Shown piece after piece: positions 1 to 8,244 of a DNA stretch of 33,739 nt. A program made the translations under genes and the position numbers. Source of the DNA: JAICQQ01 sp965651135 (GTDB taxonomy: Bacteria > Myxococcota_A > Polyangia > Polyangiales > Polyangiaceae); assembly GCA_965651135.1 (NCBI GenBank), contig CBFGRJ010000025.1:1-33739 (forward strand), written 5' to 3'. The notes beneath the pieces were generated by a model that saw nothing but the letters and a program-made list of their open reading frames with translations, was not told the DNA's origin and made no database searches. How positions within the stretch are numbered: the first letter of the stretch is position 1; each line of letters opens with the position of its first letter.

Positions 1-272
1 AGAACGGCCGGAGCGCAGCAGCGTAGTGATGACACGGCCGCTGCATCGTAGTCGCGCCCGAGACACCTGCAAGGCGAAGACAGGACGACTTTCGGACCCG
101 GCGTCAGCTCGCGAGCCTCGATCTAGCCGGCTGCACTCGCTCGATAACGCCTCGAGCTTGCCAGCGGCTGTTCGAGCTTTCGTTCCGTAATGGTCCTACT
201 CCGCGACGAGGGGATCTGCGCGAGCCATTGTTCGAGTCGCGCGTGCCGGAACTTTGTGGCACAAGCGGTCTC
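1..272. other. Left-edge non-coding stretch
   Basis: No convincing coding region was found here. Open frames that enter it from the right run antisense to the serine hydrolase gene. A short inverted repeat (GTGCC at 243-247, GGCAC at 258-262) lies just past the hydrolase stop. It could fold in the transcript but has no T-run, so it is only a weak terminator candidate. Confidence 0.4.
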
Positions 273-3200
273 TCAATCGCAGAACCGCCACCTGGCGCTC
301 GACCACTCCGGCTCGATAGAGCTCGAGGTGAGCGTGCCGTTCTCGATGTTCAGATATTGGTTCTCGCCGCGATTCTGGATCTGGAAGGCGTCACCGACCG
401 GAACGAAGCGCCATTGGGCGCGCCACCATCCGGTGGAGATGGGCCCGACTTGCAGCGGCCCGCCCTCGATATGCAGGTACTCTTCGGTCCAGCGGTTCTT
501 GATGCGGAAGTAAGTAGCGTCCACGGGCTCGAAGGTCCACTGGGAGCTCCACCAGCCGGCTTCAGCGGGTGATGCGGCGAGCCCAGCCTCCAAGTTGATG
601 TAGCGGTCGTCTTGCCAAACGTTCCGGATGTAGTGGTAGTGCTCGGGATTGGTTCGCGGATCGACAGTACCGAAGAAGCAGGGGTCAGAATAGGTGATCG
701 CATCCAGACGGGCTATGGCTTCGTCGAAGTTGCCGTGATTGTTCGAGAGCATCACCAAGCTGAAACCGCGCAAACGATCGGCAATGGCAATGCTCCAGGT
801 GCCGGCCATTCCGCCACCGAAGACGCCGCCGCCGCTGGGTACGTAGCTGTCTCCGATCAGGTCGTAGCCCATGGCAAAGTCGTCGTAGAAGGCGGCATAG
901 CCTTCGGCGGATGCACTGAACGCGAGGTAGTCCTCGAGTGCCATCCAGCGATCCCACGGCTGCTCGCGGGTGATGTAACCCGGCTCGTTCGGCTGACGAT
1001 CGGCGAGGCGCTCCGCGCTGACCACGATCTCGGCAAGGCCCATTTCTTGGCTCAGGTACTGTTCGATGGTCAGCGGCGCAATCAGGTGCTCCACCAGGTA
1101 TCGCAAGAGGAAATAGCCGTTACTCGAGTAGCGCGCTTCGCCGCCCACGTCCTCGGCATCGAGGCTATAGAGCCAGCGTGCATTGTGATGCTTGTTCCAT
1201 TGACTCGGGGCAATGCCGAGCTTGAAGGCCCACTCTTCGACCTCCGGTTGCGCATGCCAGGTGCCGGCGATACCGCTCCGGTGGGTGCGCAGGTGCTCGA
1301 CGGTGATGTCATTCACATGCTCACCTGCCAAGTAGCCGGGCACGGGCTCGAGATTCAGCAAGGGGAACACGGGCGTCGACGGCGTGATCGCTCCGTCTTC
1401 GATGAGCTTGACGATCGCCGCCTGGGTGATGATTTTGTCGTTGCTCGCCAAACGCATGATCGCACCGCGTGGCATAGGCGTGGTCAGATCTTTGTCGAAC
1501 CAACCCAGACCCGCGGATACGAGCAGCTGGCCATTCTTTCTCACTGCCAGCGACGCGCCCGACGCACCTTGCTCTTGCATGATCTCTTTGAAGGCGTCCA
1601 CGTAGGCGCCGTAGGCCGGGTTCGCTTCCGGCATGCGATCGACCGGTAGGTTGGCCATGCGCTGTTCGAGCGCGAGACCTAGATCGAAGAAGCGGTCCCA
1701 AGCGTCGAACTGTTCGATCGAGCCACCTACGTCGTGATACGTCTCCCATTCCAGGCGTACCGCGATCACGTTGTTGCCGCCTACGTTCAGCGCGGAGCGC
1801 GCCTCGTTGCTCAAGCCGAGATACTTGTACTCGTGAGTCCGCACGCTGTTGCTGGTCGCGAGCACGCCGTTGATGTACACGGTCAGCCCTTCGCTCCAGC
1901 GACCCCACAGAACCAGATCGTCTTTCTGTGCCTGCGACGTCAACGAAAACGCTTTGCGCAACCAAATGCCGCGACTGTCAACCGTAGTCGATAGCTTGTC
2001 TCCCGGCTCGGGCGCCCAGGCCCCGATGCCCAGAGGTCGACCGAATTGCCAACCGGGCGTGCTGTAGTTGAAGCCAATTTGGGTCCAGGCAGGACTCTGA
2101 TCGGGGTCGGGACAGTTCGGGTGATCGGGGCCATCCGTGCGCGGCGCCGGCTCTTCGTTGGGGTGGTCCTCTTCGTAGGGATCGCACTTTACGGGTTGTT
2201 GCGCACCATTTGGGTTGGTGGTGGTGTAGTCCCAATTGGCGCTCCCGAAGCGGCCGGGTGGTACGATCCAACTCGTCGGAATCGGTTGATCGCCATCGAC
2301 CGACGCGCGGACGCACTGGGCGTTGTTCGGCTCGATATCGTTTTGAACGCTGAAGTCCGTCACCGTGGCGGTGGCCAGGTTGCCGAAGCTGCTCGAGGTG
2401 AGCGCCACGCCGAAGAACGCCTGATTGTCGTCGAAGGCCAGCGTTTCTTGCCAGCGAAAATGCCAGCACAAGCCGTCTTCCGAGCTGTAGGCGGTCAGCA
2501 CGTCGCCTTGCCGCGTAAGCTTGAGCCACTGGGCAGGCCTGAGGTAACGCACCAGTTGCTCGCGGCTACCTTCGCTGGGTTCTTCCTGCCAGCTGCTCTG
2601 TGTAGGAGCGTTGCTCTGGGCCCGGTACTGAAATGCCGAGCCCAGGCTGGGTCGAAGCAGCATGAACGCGTTCTTCGAGCCCGGCGTCAAATCGTCGCGC
2701 ACCATCACCCCGACCTTGGTCCAAGGATCCGTTTCGGTCACGTCGACGATGCGGGCCACGATTTGCCCGTCCCCCGTCAGGTTCTGATACAGAAAATGAA
2801 AGCTGTCGGCAGAATCTTCGATGTCGGTTCCCGCTCCTCGAATCGTGTAGGTGCCGTCGCTCGCAGTAGAGCTGCCCGTGGCCCCGGTCACACCCACGTC
2901 GGCGGAAGCCACGGTCGTAGCGGGAGGTGCAAACGTACCGTTGTCGAAGTGGTAGACCGCCGGCGGTGCGCTCAGCACGAAGCGCACTTCCAGATCGGCG
3001 TAGCTACCCGCAAGCTTGGTCTGCAGACTCGCCGGCAAGTCGAATTCCACACGAAAGAACTGGTTGGCAGGGCGACCGGTGAGCGTCACCTCTCCGAGAT
3101 CGTTGTACCACGCTCCCTGAGAAGGCAGCTTCACGATCGCGCGCAACGAGCCCCAGGGGTGCATGCGATCGATGCGTAGGTCAAGCCCCAGCTTGCTGCC

Positions 3201-3473
3201 GACTGGCCCGACCGACGAGAGGTTCGGGGCGACGATCTCGTGCCAGTTGTTCGGAGTCGTGACCTTTAGCGAATGGTTACCCTGAGTGTGGATCGTCGAG
3301 AGGCTGAGGGTCGTACCACCTGCGATCCATGGGCTCGTGCTCTCGAACGAAAGCGCTTGCGCGCCGCTCAAGGCCTGCGACACCTTGGCGATCTCTTCGG
3401 GTGGAGCTTCTGGCGCCGAACACCCCCAGGCCGCAAGCGCCAAGGCCAACACTGTCCCGATTCGATCCTTCAT
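273..3473 (-). CDS. Secreted lipoprotein serine hydrolase (beta-lactamase/esterase fold) with lectin-like C-terminal repeats
   Basis: This 1066-residue exported protein is most likely a penicillin-binding-type serine hydrolase or esterase. Residues 1-18 form a signal peptide ending in Cys18, a probable lipoprotein anchor. Residues about 190-380 resemble a concanavalin-like DUF1349-type module, and about 460-600 a jelly-roll module. The beta-lactamase/esterase domain spans about 610-930: SNDK at 677-680 is the SxxK nucleophile motif, Tyr782 starts a YSS triad where the class motif is YxN, and a GGGMAGT stretch near 886 fits the third motif. Residues about 946-1066 hold three repeats of the type YINLE...WSSQWTFEPV, like a beta-trefoil lectin. 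AAAGGA lies just upstream of the ATG. The substrate is unknown; cell-surface peptides, esters or polysaccharide decorations are possible. It lies downstream of the binding-protein gene on the same strand, 148 bp away. Confidence 0.85.
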   Translation of the reverse strand: MKDRIGTVLALALAAWGCSAPEAPPEEIAKVSQALSGAQALSFESTSPWIAGGTTLSLSTIHTQGNHSLKVTTPNNWHEIVAPNLSSVGPVGSKLGLDLRIDRMHPWGSLRAIVKLPSQGAWYNDLGEVTLTGRPANQFFRVEFDLPASLQTKLAGSYADLEVRFVLSAPPAVYHFDNGTFAPPATTVASADVGVTGATGSSTASDGTYTIRGAGTDIEDSADSFHFLYQNLTGDGQIVARIVDVTETDPWTKVGVMVRDDLTPGSKNAFMLLRPSLGSAFQYRAQSNAPTQSSWQEEPSEGSREQLVRYLRPAQWLKLTRQGDVLTAYSSEDGLCWHFRWQETLAFDDNQAFFGVALTSSSFGNLATATVTDFSVQNDIEPNNAQCVRASVDGDQPIPTSWIVPPGRFGSANWDYTTTNPNGAQQPVKCDPYEEDHPNEEPAPRTDGPDHPNCPDPDQSPAWTQIGFNYSTPGWQFGRPLGIGAWAPEPGDKLSTTVDSRGIWLRKAFSLTSQAQKDDLVLWGRWSEGLTVYINGVLATSNSVRTHEYKYLGLSNEARSALNVGGNNVIAVRLEWETYHDVGGSIEQFDAWDRFFDLGLALEQRMANLPVDRMPEANPAYGAYVDAFKEIMQEQGASGASLAVRKNGQLLVSAGLGWFDKDLTTPMPRGAIMRLASNDKIITQAAIVKLIEDGAITPSTPVFPLLNLEPVPGYLAGEHVNDITVEHLRTHRSGIAGTWHAQPEVEEWAFKLGIAPSQWNKHHNARWLYSLDAEDVGGEARYSSNGYFLLRYLVEHLIAPLTIEQYLSQEMGLAEIVVSAERLADRQPNEPGYITREQPWDRWMALEDYLAFSASAEGYAAFYDDFAMGYDLIGDSYVPSGGGVFGGGMAGTWSIAIADRLRGFSLVMLSNNHGNFDEAIARLDAITYSDPCFFGTVDPRTNPEHYHYIRNVWQDDRYINLEAGLAASPAEAGWWSSQWTFEPVDATYFRIKNRWTEEYLHIEGGPLQVGPISTGWWRAQWRFVPVGDAFQIQNRGENQYLNIENGTLTSSSIEPEWSSARWRFCD

Positions 3474-3560
3474 GCGTGCATTCCTTTCGTCTCGAGCGTG
3501 GACCGGTCCCTACCTGGAGCGCGGAGCACTCCAGCACGGCGTCCGATTAGCTTAGAGAAC

Positions 3561-3594
3561 CGGCACCCGCGGGATCTTCACGGGCTTCGTGCCG
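3561..3594 (-). terminator. Weak hairpin after the solute-binding protein gene
   Basis: CGGCAC (3561-3566) pairs with GTGCCG (3589-3594). It lies 28 bp past the stop of the minus-strand binding-protein gene and before the start of the hydrolase gene. There is no clear T-tract on the minus strand, so termination is only a possibility. Confidence 0.25.
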
Positions 3595-3621
3595 ATTTGT
3601 CTGAATTGATCCAGCCGGCGA

Positions 3622-5193
3622 TCAGCGACACGCGGGAACGAAGCCCTGTTCGGCGATACGCATCAGGGTAGCCTTCATGATCGCCTTGGGCGACGGCTCT
3701 TCCTCTTCCTCGCCCAAACACGTGATGGGGTCGTCGACCAGACCGGCGATCCGCTGGAACACCAGGCCCATCTCGTCGAAACATGCATCTCGACCCGGCG
3801 GCGGACCAAGGCCCGACACCGCGAGCAACAGCTGGCAATCGGCGGAGCTCCGGCACGTGTAAAAGCGCTCGTGAGACTGTCTCAGATACGCTTCGGTCTC
3901 CTCGGGCACCTGTCTAGTCTCTGCGTCGGGCAGTGCTCCCCAAGCTTCGCTGAGCTCGTCGGGCGAGAGCTCGAGCGCCGGAATGGCATGCTTCTTCATG
4001 GCAAACCGGAGCTGTGTGGGCAGGTCATCGATCACCTCGGCCAACCAGAGGTGGGCTTCTGCACCGCGTGTCTTCCGCCTGCGGGGCACTGCGAAGCTAT
4101 CGGGCGTGTAGACGAACAGCTCGCTCGTGCCGGGGAATGGAACCACGCCCACCTGATGCCGCATGGCGGGAGCGACCTGCGTCAACGCCCAGTCTCCCAT
4201 GACCGTAAACACCGCATGGCCATAGGCCACCCGTGCGACCGCGCACTGCCAGCTGGCCACGTCTTCCATGCACTGGTCTGCCGGCGGTACAGGGAAAGAC
4301 TTGGGACTCACCGCACCCAGCCGCTCGAGATCCGCGGCCAGCCGCTCGAGCGCCGGCTCGAGGTCCGCGCTGCCCTGCCCATACCAGAGCTGTTCGTACA
4401 GCGAAGGACGATCATACGACGCCAGTAGGTTTTCGAAGGCCAAGATGAGGATGGGCCAGTCGTCGGTGGTGCCGATCGCGAGCGGCACTGGCCGCATCCC
4501 TTCGAACTCCGCGTCACCGAGCTCGCCAATGCGTTCCACGAGCTCGATGAATTCAGCGCTGCTCAACTCCCGAAGCCGGGCTTCTGCTTCCACGCTATCG
4601 GCGGCACCGAGCTCCTCCGCGATTTCTCCCAACCGTTGCCGGTTGAAGAGCAAGGTGTTGAGCCGGTGGATGCCGAGAGGCAGCGCATACAGGCTCCCGT
4701 TGCAGGTGGAGGGTTCGATCGCCGCCGGGTAAAACCGACCATACCAGTCGTAGCCGTCCCTTGCTGCCAGCCTGTCGAGCGGACATAAGCCCGTGTTGTC
4801 ACTGGGCGTCTCAGCAACGAATTGCAGCACATCCGAACCCCCATTGACCTGATAGACATCCCAGGGCACGAGCCCACTGGCCACATCTTCGAGAGCGCGA
4901 AGCTGCTGATCTTCGCGATCATCGCGCCGGACTCCCAAGAGCTCCGCCGTGAGGTCGTCCAGTCGCTCGCGCAATACGTTGAGGGCCTCCCCTTCCTCCC
5001 GGTCGGCTGCCCAGAATGTCGCTACTGTAACCGTCCGGGGTCGCCAGCTCGCATCGGAAAGATCGTAGTCGGCTAGCTCACACGACGTTGCGTGCTCCCG
5101 ACCGATCACCTCGACCGAGGAACAGGCCGAAGCTGCGATCGCCGCGCACGGGACGGCCCGGCGCAGGAAATTGTCGATCAACGCACGTTGCAC
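3622..5193 (-). CDS. Sugar-type extracellular solute-binding lipoprotein (family 1), orphan
   Basis: This 523-residue protein is probably an envelope lipoprotein that binds a sugar or oligosaccharide. The N-terminus has Arg residues, a short hydrophobic stretch and a Cys near position 24 (ASAC), fitting signal peptidase II. The mature part has MalE-like landmarks: a first strand TVATFWA near 55, YALPLGIHRLNTLLFNR near 170, a helical middle with FENLLASYD, VFTVMGDWAL, and a late PDSFAVPRR segment. No permease or ATPase gene lies nearby, so it must either use a distant transporter or act as a sensor. The GTG start used here is about 11 bp from the divergent sigma factor start; a TTG 12 bases inside is an alternative. 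The divergent arrangement suggests it may be linked to that sigma factor. The fold is well supported; the ligand is not known. Confidence 0.85.
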   Translation of the reverse strand: MQRALIDNFLRRAVPCAAIAASACSSVEVIGREHATSCELADYDLSDASWRPRTVTVATFWAADREEGEALNVLRERLDDLTAELLGVRRDDREDQQLRALEDVASGLVPWDVYQVNGGSDVLQFVAETPSDNTGLCPLDRLAARDGYDWYGRFYPAAIEPSTCNGSLYALPLGIHRLNTLLFNRQRLGEIAEELGAADSVEAEARLRELSSAEFIELVERIGELGDAEFEGMRPVPLAIGTTDDWPILILAFENLLASYDRPSLYEQLWYGQGSADLEPALERLAADLERLGAVSPKSFPVPPADQCMEDVASWQCAVARVAYGHAVFTVMGDWALTQVAPAMRHQVGVVPFPGTSELFVYTPDSFAVPRRRKTRGAEAHLWLAEVIDDLPTQLRFAMKKHAIPALELSPDELSEAWGALPDAETRQVPEETEAYLRQSHERFYTCRSSADCQLLLAVSGLGPPPGRDACFDEMGLVFQRIAGLVDDPITCLGEEEEEPSPKAIMKATLMRIAEQGFVPACR

Positions 5194-5204
5194 AATGAAG
5201 GTTT

Positions 5205-5807
5205 GTGCCCCGAGGGGACTCTAAGCAAAGTTGGGTGGTGCAGCCAGCTATAGTACGCCGAGCCTCGCTTTGGGACGGAACCCTCGTCGAACGCTGCGCG
5301 GACGGCGACGAACAGGCATGGAATGCTCTGTATAGTCAATACGAACGCGCTGTGCGACGCTTTCTCACACGGCTCGGTGTGGAGCAATCGGCCCTGGATG
5401 ATACGTGCCAAGACGTATTCGTGTCAGCCTTCCGGTCACTCAGTGGTTTCCGCGGTGACTGTAGCTTCCAGAGTTGGCTCTACCGATTGTGTGTAACGCA
5501 AGCGCGACTGGCGCGTCGGCGTCGCCGCATCTACACGCTCCTCACCGAGCTGCTGGGGCGTACGCCTCGCCCCGAGGCCACGCGTGGAGAGCTCGCAGCC
5601 GATCGCGCTTCGCGATTGGTCAACGAGGGCTTGGCGCAGATGACCGACTCCGATCGGCTGGCCTTCGTGCTGTATGAGCTCGAGGGCTTGAGCGGCCGCG
5701 AGGCAGCGCAAATCGCGGGGTGCCCCGAGGCCACACTCTGGAGGAGGCTGCACTACGCACGCAAGCGTTTCCGCGACTACATCGAGTCCCAAGGAGTGGG
5801 CACGTGA
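5205..5807 (+). CDS. ECF (group 4) RNA polymerase sigma factor
   Basis: This is a 200-residue sigma factor with only regions 2 and 4. Region 2 spans about 25-105 and includes DDTCQDVFVSAFRSLSGFRG and SFQSWLYRLCVTQARLARRR, the core-binding and -10-reading part. Region 4 spans about 135-190 and has the helix-turn-helix LSGREAAQIAGCPEATLWRR for the -35 element. The GTG at 5205 is used here. GTG codons at 5235 and 5238 also lie ahead of region 2 and would leave more room for a promoter, because the gene is nearly back-to-back with the binding-protein gene. Its stop overlaps the start of the next gene (GTGA), so the two are translationally coupled. ECF factors usually respond to envelope signals held off by a partner; the downstream membrane protein is the obvious candidate. 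Confidence 0.93.
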   Translation: MPRGDSKQSWVVQPAIVRRASLWDGTLVERCADGDEQAWNALYSQYERAVRRFLTRLGVEQSALDDTCQDVFVSAFRSLSGFRGDCSFQSWLYRLCVTQARLARRRRRIYTLLTELLGRTPRPEATRGELAADRASRLVNEGLAQMTDSDRLAFVLYELEGLSGREAAQIAGCPEATLWRRLHYARKRFRDYIESQGVGT

Positions 5808-6724
5808 CATCGCACCCAGACCTGGCAGCGCCTCCCCGACTGCGCGACGGGGATGACTCGGTCGGCGAGCTACTACGCCTCGAGGCGGCTCGGGCGGATA
5901 CCGCATCCCAGCAGCCAGCCGAGCTCGTGGTGCGCGCGTATCGCCGCTCGCAACTCCGGCGTCGGCTGGCTCCCGGTACCGTGGCCGTGCTCGCATTGGC
6001 GGGCTTTTGCTGGACCGTTCGGCCCGAGCCCGAGCCTGAGCCCAACGCTATCGGCATCAGCGCGGAACCCATCGCCAGAGTTGTCGAAGCACAGAGCGAG
6101 CGTCAACACCAACGACCCGTCACGCTGCCCGAGGTCGTGCACGAAGCCGACCACCACCCCAAGCTCGAAGCCAGTGTCGCGACGCTGAAACCATCGGCGC
6201 GCCAGACCAAGGCGCATCGCGAATCACGTGCGCGGCACGACAACACCCGCTCCGAGCAGCGCGCACGCGTCAACGTCACGGACTGTGGGCAGCATGCACA
6301 GGCCAGTCGCTACGCGGATGCCGCCAGCTGTTACACCGAAGTTGCCGCAGGAGGCGGCATCAGCGCAGAGCTGGCGTTGCTAGAGCGATCGCGTCTCGAA
6401 AGTCGCGTGCTCGGAAAAAAGCGGGCGGCCCTCGCCACCCTGGACGAATACGATCGACGGTTCAGCGACGGCTCTTTATTTCGAGAAGCGGCGCTGGCAA
6501 GGGTCGAAGTGCTGAGCGCCCTCGGCGATCACAGCGCTACCCGAAAACAGATCCGCGCCGTGCGCGACCGCATCCCAGAGCGTGCCGTGCAACTGGCCCT
6601 GCTCGGCGCGCGGCTGGCCATCGATGCCGGCGACTGTGAGGAGGCGTGGGTGGACCTCGGCTACGCGCGCGACCGCGGCGCTGACCGCACACAGCTCGAA
6701 GCACTCGAAAACCGTTGCCGGTAA
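5804..6724 (+). CDS. Single-pass membrane protein with TPR-like periplasmic domain, putative sigma regulator
   Basis: The 306-residue product starts at a GTG overlapping the sigma stop, preceded by a strong AAGGAG seven bases upstream. Residues 1-55 are charged and cytoplasmic. Residues about 57-73 form one membrane helix (GTVAVLALAGFCWTV), followed by a Pro-Glu repeat PEPEPEP. The rest is outside the inner membrane: a charged linker, then from about 160 helical pairs with TPR character (QASRYADAASCYTEV, LFREAALARVEVLSALGDH). Topology and coupling point to an anti-sigma or signal-transducing partner, a common myxobacterial arrangement. No zinc-binding anti-sigma HxxxCxxC motif is present in the cytoplasmic part, so it is not a classical ZAS anti-sigma. 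The function is inferred from position. Confidence 0.8.
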   Translation: MTSHPDLAAPPRLRDGDDSVGELLRLEAARADTASQQPAELVVRAYRRSQLRRRLAPGTVAVLALAGFCWTVRPEPEPEPNAIGISAEPIARVVEAQSERQHQRPVTLPEVVHEADHHPKLEASVATLKPSARQTKAHRESRARHDNTRSEQRARVNVTDCGQHAQASRYADAASCYTEVAAGGGISAELALLERSRLESRVLGKKRAALATLDEYDRRFSDGSLFREAALARVEVLSALGDHSATRKQIRAVRDRIPERAVQLALLGARLAIDAGDCEEAWVDLGYARDRGADRTQLEALENRCR

Positions 6725-6803
6725 CGAATCCAACCGGCGATTTTCCCATCGGGCTGTCGTGTGCTTGGCGATCAGCAGCCGAATCGCTAAAACGGGTGCT
6801 CTT

Positions 6804-7802
6804 ATGCTTACCGAGCTGGTCGTGCTGGGGCTCGGCCTCACCGGGCTGGAGATCATCAGCGACACGCCGGGCGCCCTGTGTCCGCCGCTCGAGCTCACCC
6901 AACAAGCCGTCGACGCGCGCCTCGGCGAGGTGAAGGGCGGCCCCTACCAGGCTCGCTACAGTCTCATCCACGACGCCGAACGGGGCACGGCCTCGGTGAG
7001 GCTAGTGCTCACCGAGGCAGAAGGTCAAATGTTGCTCGAGCGCTACTTGCCCGTGCCAGCCGGAGGGTGCACCGATCTCGCCGCAGCCATTGCAGTCATC
7101 CTCGAACGCTACTTTCAGGCGATCAGCGGCACTCAGGCCCTGCCCCCAACTGACCCGCCACCGGCGCCCGCTCCACCCGACGACGCGCCACCTGCCACCG
7201 ATCCCGCGCAATCACCCGCCACCCCATCGCCGTCGCCATCGCCATCGCCATCGTCACCGCCACCGCCTGCAACCTCGGAACCACCAGCCGAAGAGCGCAT
7301 CGTGGCGCGCGTTGGCTGCGGCATCAACCACGAAGGCTCACGGTTACTTGCGGTCGGCGCACAGGTCGACCTCGCCAGCTTCGTCGCACTAGGCGCCGAC
7401 GGCGTGCTGGCGCTGGCTCCCGGTGAACGAGTCGACCGTGGCTTCGAATTCGAAAGCACCACCCACTCGCTCTTCGTCGGTGCGCTGTTTGCCACGCGAC
7501 TCGCCTCGCTCGCTTCCTTGGGCGCAGGCCCGCTCTTGGGCTTGCAACTACAGGAGATCGAAGTCGTCGATCCGGACCTCGCGCCCGAAGGCTCCCCGAT
7601 GCGATTCATTCCCGCCCTGGGCGGACAAGTCGCTCTCGGTCTACGAGCATGGGACCGGATGCGCTTCGACCTGGTGGGACGAGGCCTATGGCAAACCGCC
7701 ACCAAGAGCTTCGCCATCGTTACCGACGATGGGCGAGAACACGAAGTGCTCACACCAGTCCTCGCGTGGGATGCTTTGCTGTACGTGGGAGCTGCGTTTT
7801 AG
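6804..7802 (+). CDS. Envelope protein with Pro/Ser linker and barrel-like C-terminal domain
   Basis: This protein has 332 residues from the ATG at 6804. The first ~25 residues are hydrophobic but lack a basic start. A GTG at 6759 would add Arg and Lys and give a more ordinary signal peptide, so the start is uncertain. Residues about 26-108 form a small domain beginning CPPLELTQQAVDARL, a pattern seen in myxobacterial proteins next to ECF sigma genes. Residues 110-165 are a low-complexity Pro/Ser/Ala linker. Residues about 166-332 are glycine-rich with alternating hydrophobic strands and end in Phe, consistent with an outer-membrane or surface beta-structure. It lies 79 bp after the TPR gene and likely belongs to the same operon. 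No enzymatic motif is seen; it may be the target or sensor of the sigma system. Confidence 0.75.
   Translation: MLTELVVLGLGLTGLEIISDTPGALCPPLELTQQAVDARLGEVKGGPYQARYSLIHDAERGTASVRLVLTEAEGQMLLERYLPVPAGGCTDLAAAIAVILERYFQAISGTQALPPTDPPPAPAPPDDAPPATDPAQSPATPSPSPSPSPSSPPPPATSEPPAEERIVARVGCGINHEGSRLLAVGAQVDLASFVALGADGVLALAPGERVDRGFEFESTTHSLFVGALFATRLASLASLGAGPLLGLQLQEIEVVDPDLAPEGSPMRFIPALGGQVALGLRAWDRMRFDLVGRGLWQTATKSFAIVTDDGREHEVLTPVLAWDALLYVGAAF
7224..7253 (+). repeat. CCATCG hexanucleotide repeat encoding a Ser-Pro linker
   Basis: Five head-to-tail hexamers (one CCGTCG variant) encode alternating Pro-Ser inside the envelope protein gene. Gain or loss of a unit keeps the frame and would only change linker length. 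Confidence 0.7.
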
Positions 7803-7880
7803 CTCGGCCCGCGGCGTGCGAGTACTCGCCGGCCCACCCAGAGCCCGAACCGGGGGGTTGGGGGGTATCGAAGCATGAAG

Positions 7881-7950
7881 GTGGATCAGTGGTGCTGATT
7901 GACGTTCGACCGCGCATACCCCGTCCGCACACAACCGTAGACCGAGCGCG
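7881..7950. repeat. Duplicated ~70 bp element, copy 1
   Basis: It begins GTGGATCAGTGGTGCTGATT and shares TTCGACCGCGCATACCCC, CGCACA and GAGCGCG with copy 2 at 8124, in the same order and with small indels. By eye the identity is roughly 80-85 percent. The preceding 15-20 bases are also similar. Confidence 0.8.
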
Positions 7951-8069
7951 GGCGGGCAGCGCGGGGCAGCGCTGCCTAACGGTGACTGGCCGCCAGAAAG
8001 TATAGCGGATCGCCGCTCGAGCACCCGAAGGTCGCACGAATGGGAAGCAAGGCGAACGGGCCACGTGGG

Positions 8070-8087
8070 GTTCTGGGGCGCCAGAAC
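8070..8087. promoter_or_regulatory. Perfect inverted repeat upstream of the regulator-hydrolase gene
   Basis: GTTCTGG, a 4-base spacer GGCG, then CCAGAAC form a perfect 7-bp dyad. Flanking GGGG and GCCCC could extend the stem across a bulge. It may be a protein-binding site or an RNA hairpin; there is no T-run for termination. Confidence 0.45.
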
Positions 8088-8123
8088 TGCCCCGAATGCG
8101 GGATGAGGGTGCAAAGCGTGGTG

Positions 8124-8192
8124 GTGGATCAGTGTTGCTGATTTACGTTTCGACCGCGCATACCCCCGCGCGCACAACCGCAGATGGAGCGC
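8124..8192. repeat. Duplicated ~70 bp element, copy 2
   Basis: It begins GTGGATCAGTGTTGCTGATT, is 243 bp downstream of copy 1 in the same orientation, and ends about 50 bp before the start of the regulator-hydrolase gene. Its position suggests a promoter or operator role, or a small duplicated repeat element. Confidence 0.8.
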
Positions 8193-8244
8193 GACCGCGC
8201 TTGCCGTTTCGCACGCCTAGCCAGGGTGCCGAGCCTGGGTGTTG

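Larger units (their letters stand above)
7803..8244. other. Non-coding region with duplicated element and hairpins
   Basis: About 440 bp without a credible gene separate the sigma operon from the regulator-hydrolase gene. The region holds two copies of a ~70 bp sequence (starting at 7881 and 8124) and three perfect inverted repeats: GCAGCGC/GCGCTGC (7956-7962, 7969-7975), AGCGG/CCGCT (8004-8008, 8013-8017) and GTTCTGG/CCAGAAC (8070-8076, 8081-8087). None is followed by a T-tract. Confidence 0.6.

Noticed and set aside
2046..3179. Long plus-strand open frame (377 codons), and another at 612-1649
   Set aside because: Both are antisense to the serine hydrolase, whose protein has clear family motifs. 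The plus-strand products are Arg/Gly/Ala-rich with no motif, typical of GC-rich shadow frames.
7803..8238. Rho-independent terminator after the envelope protein gene
   Set aside because: The hairpins in this region lack T-runs and lie more than 150 bp past the stop, so they are listed as structure, not as terminators.
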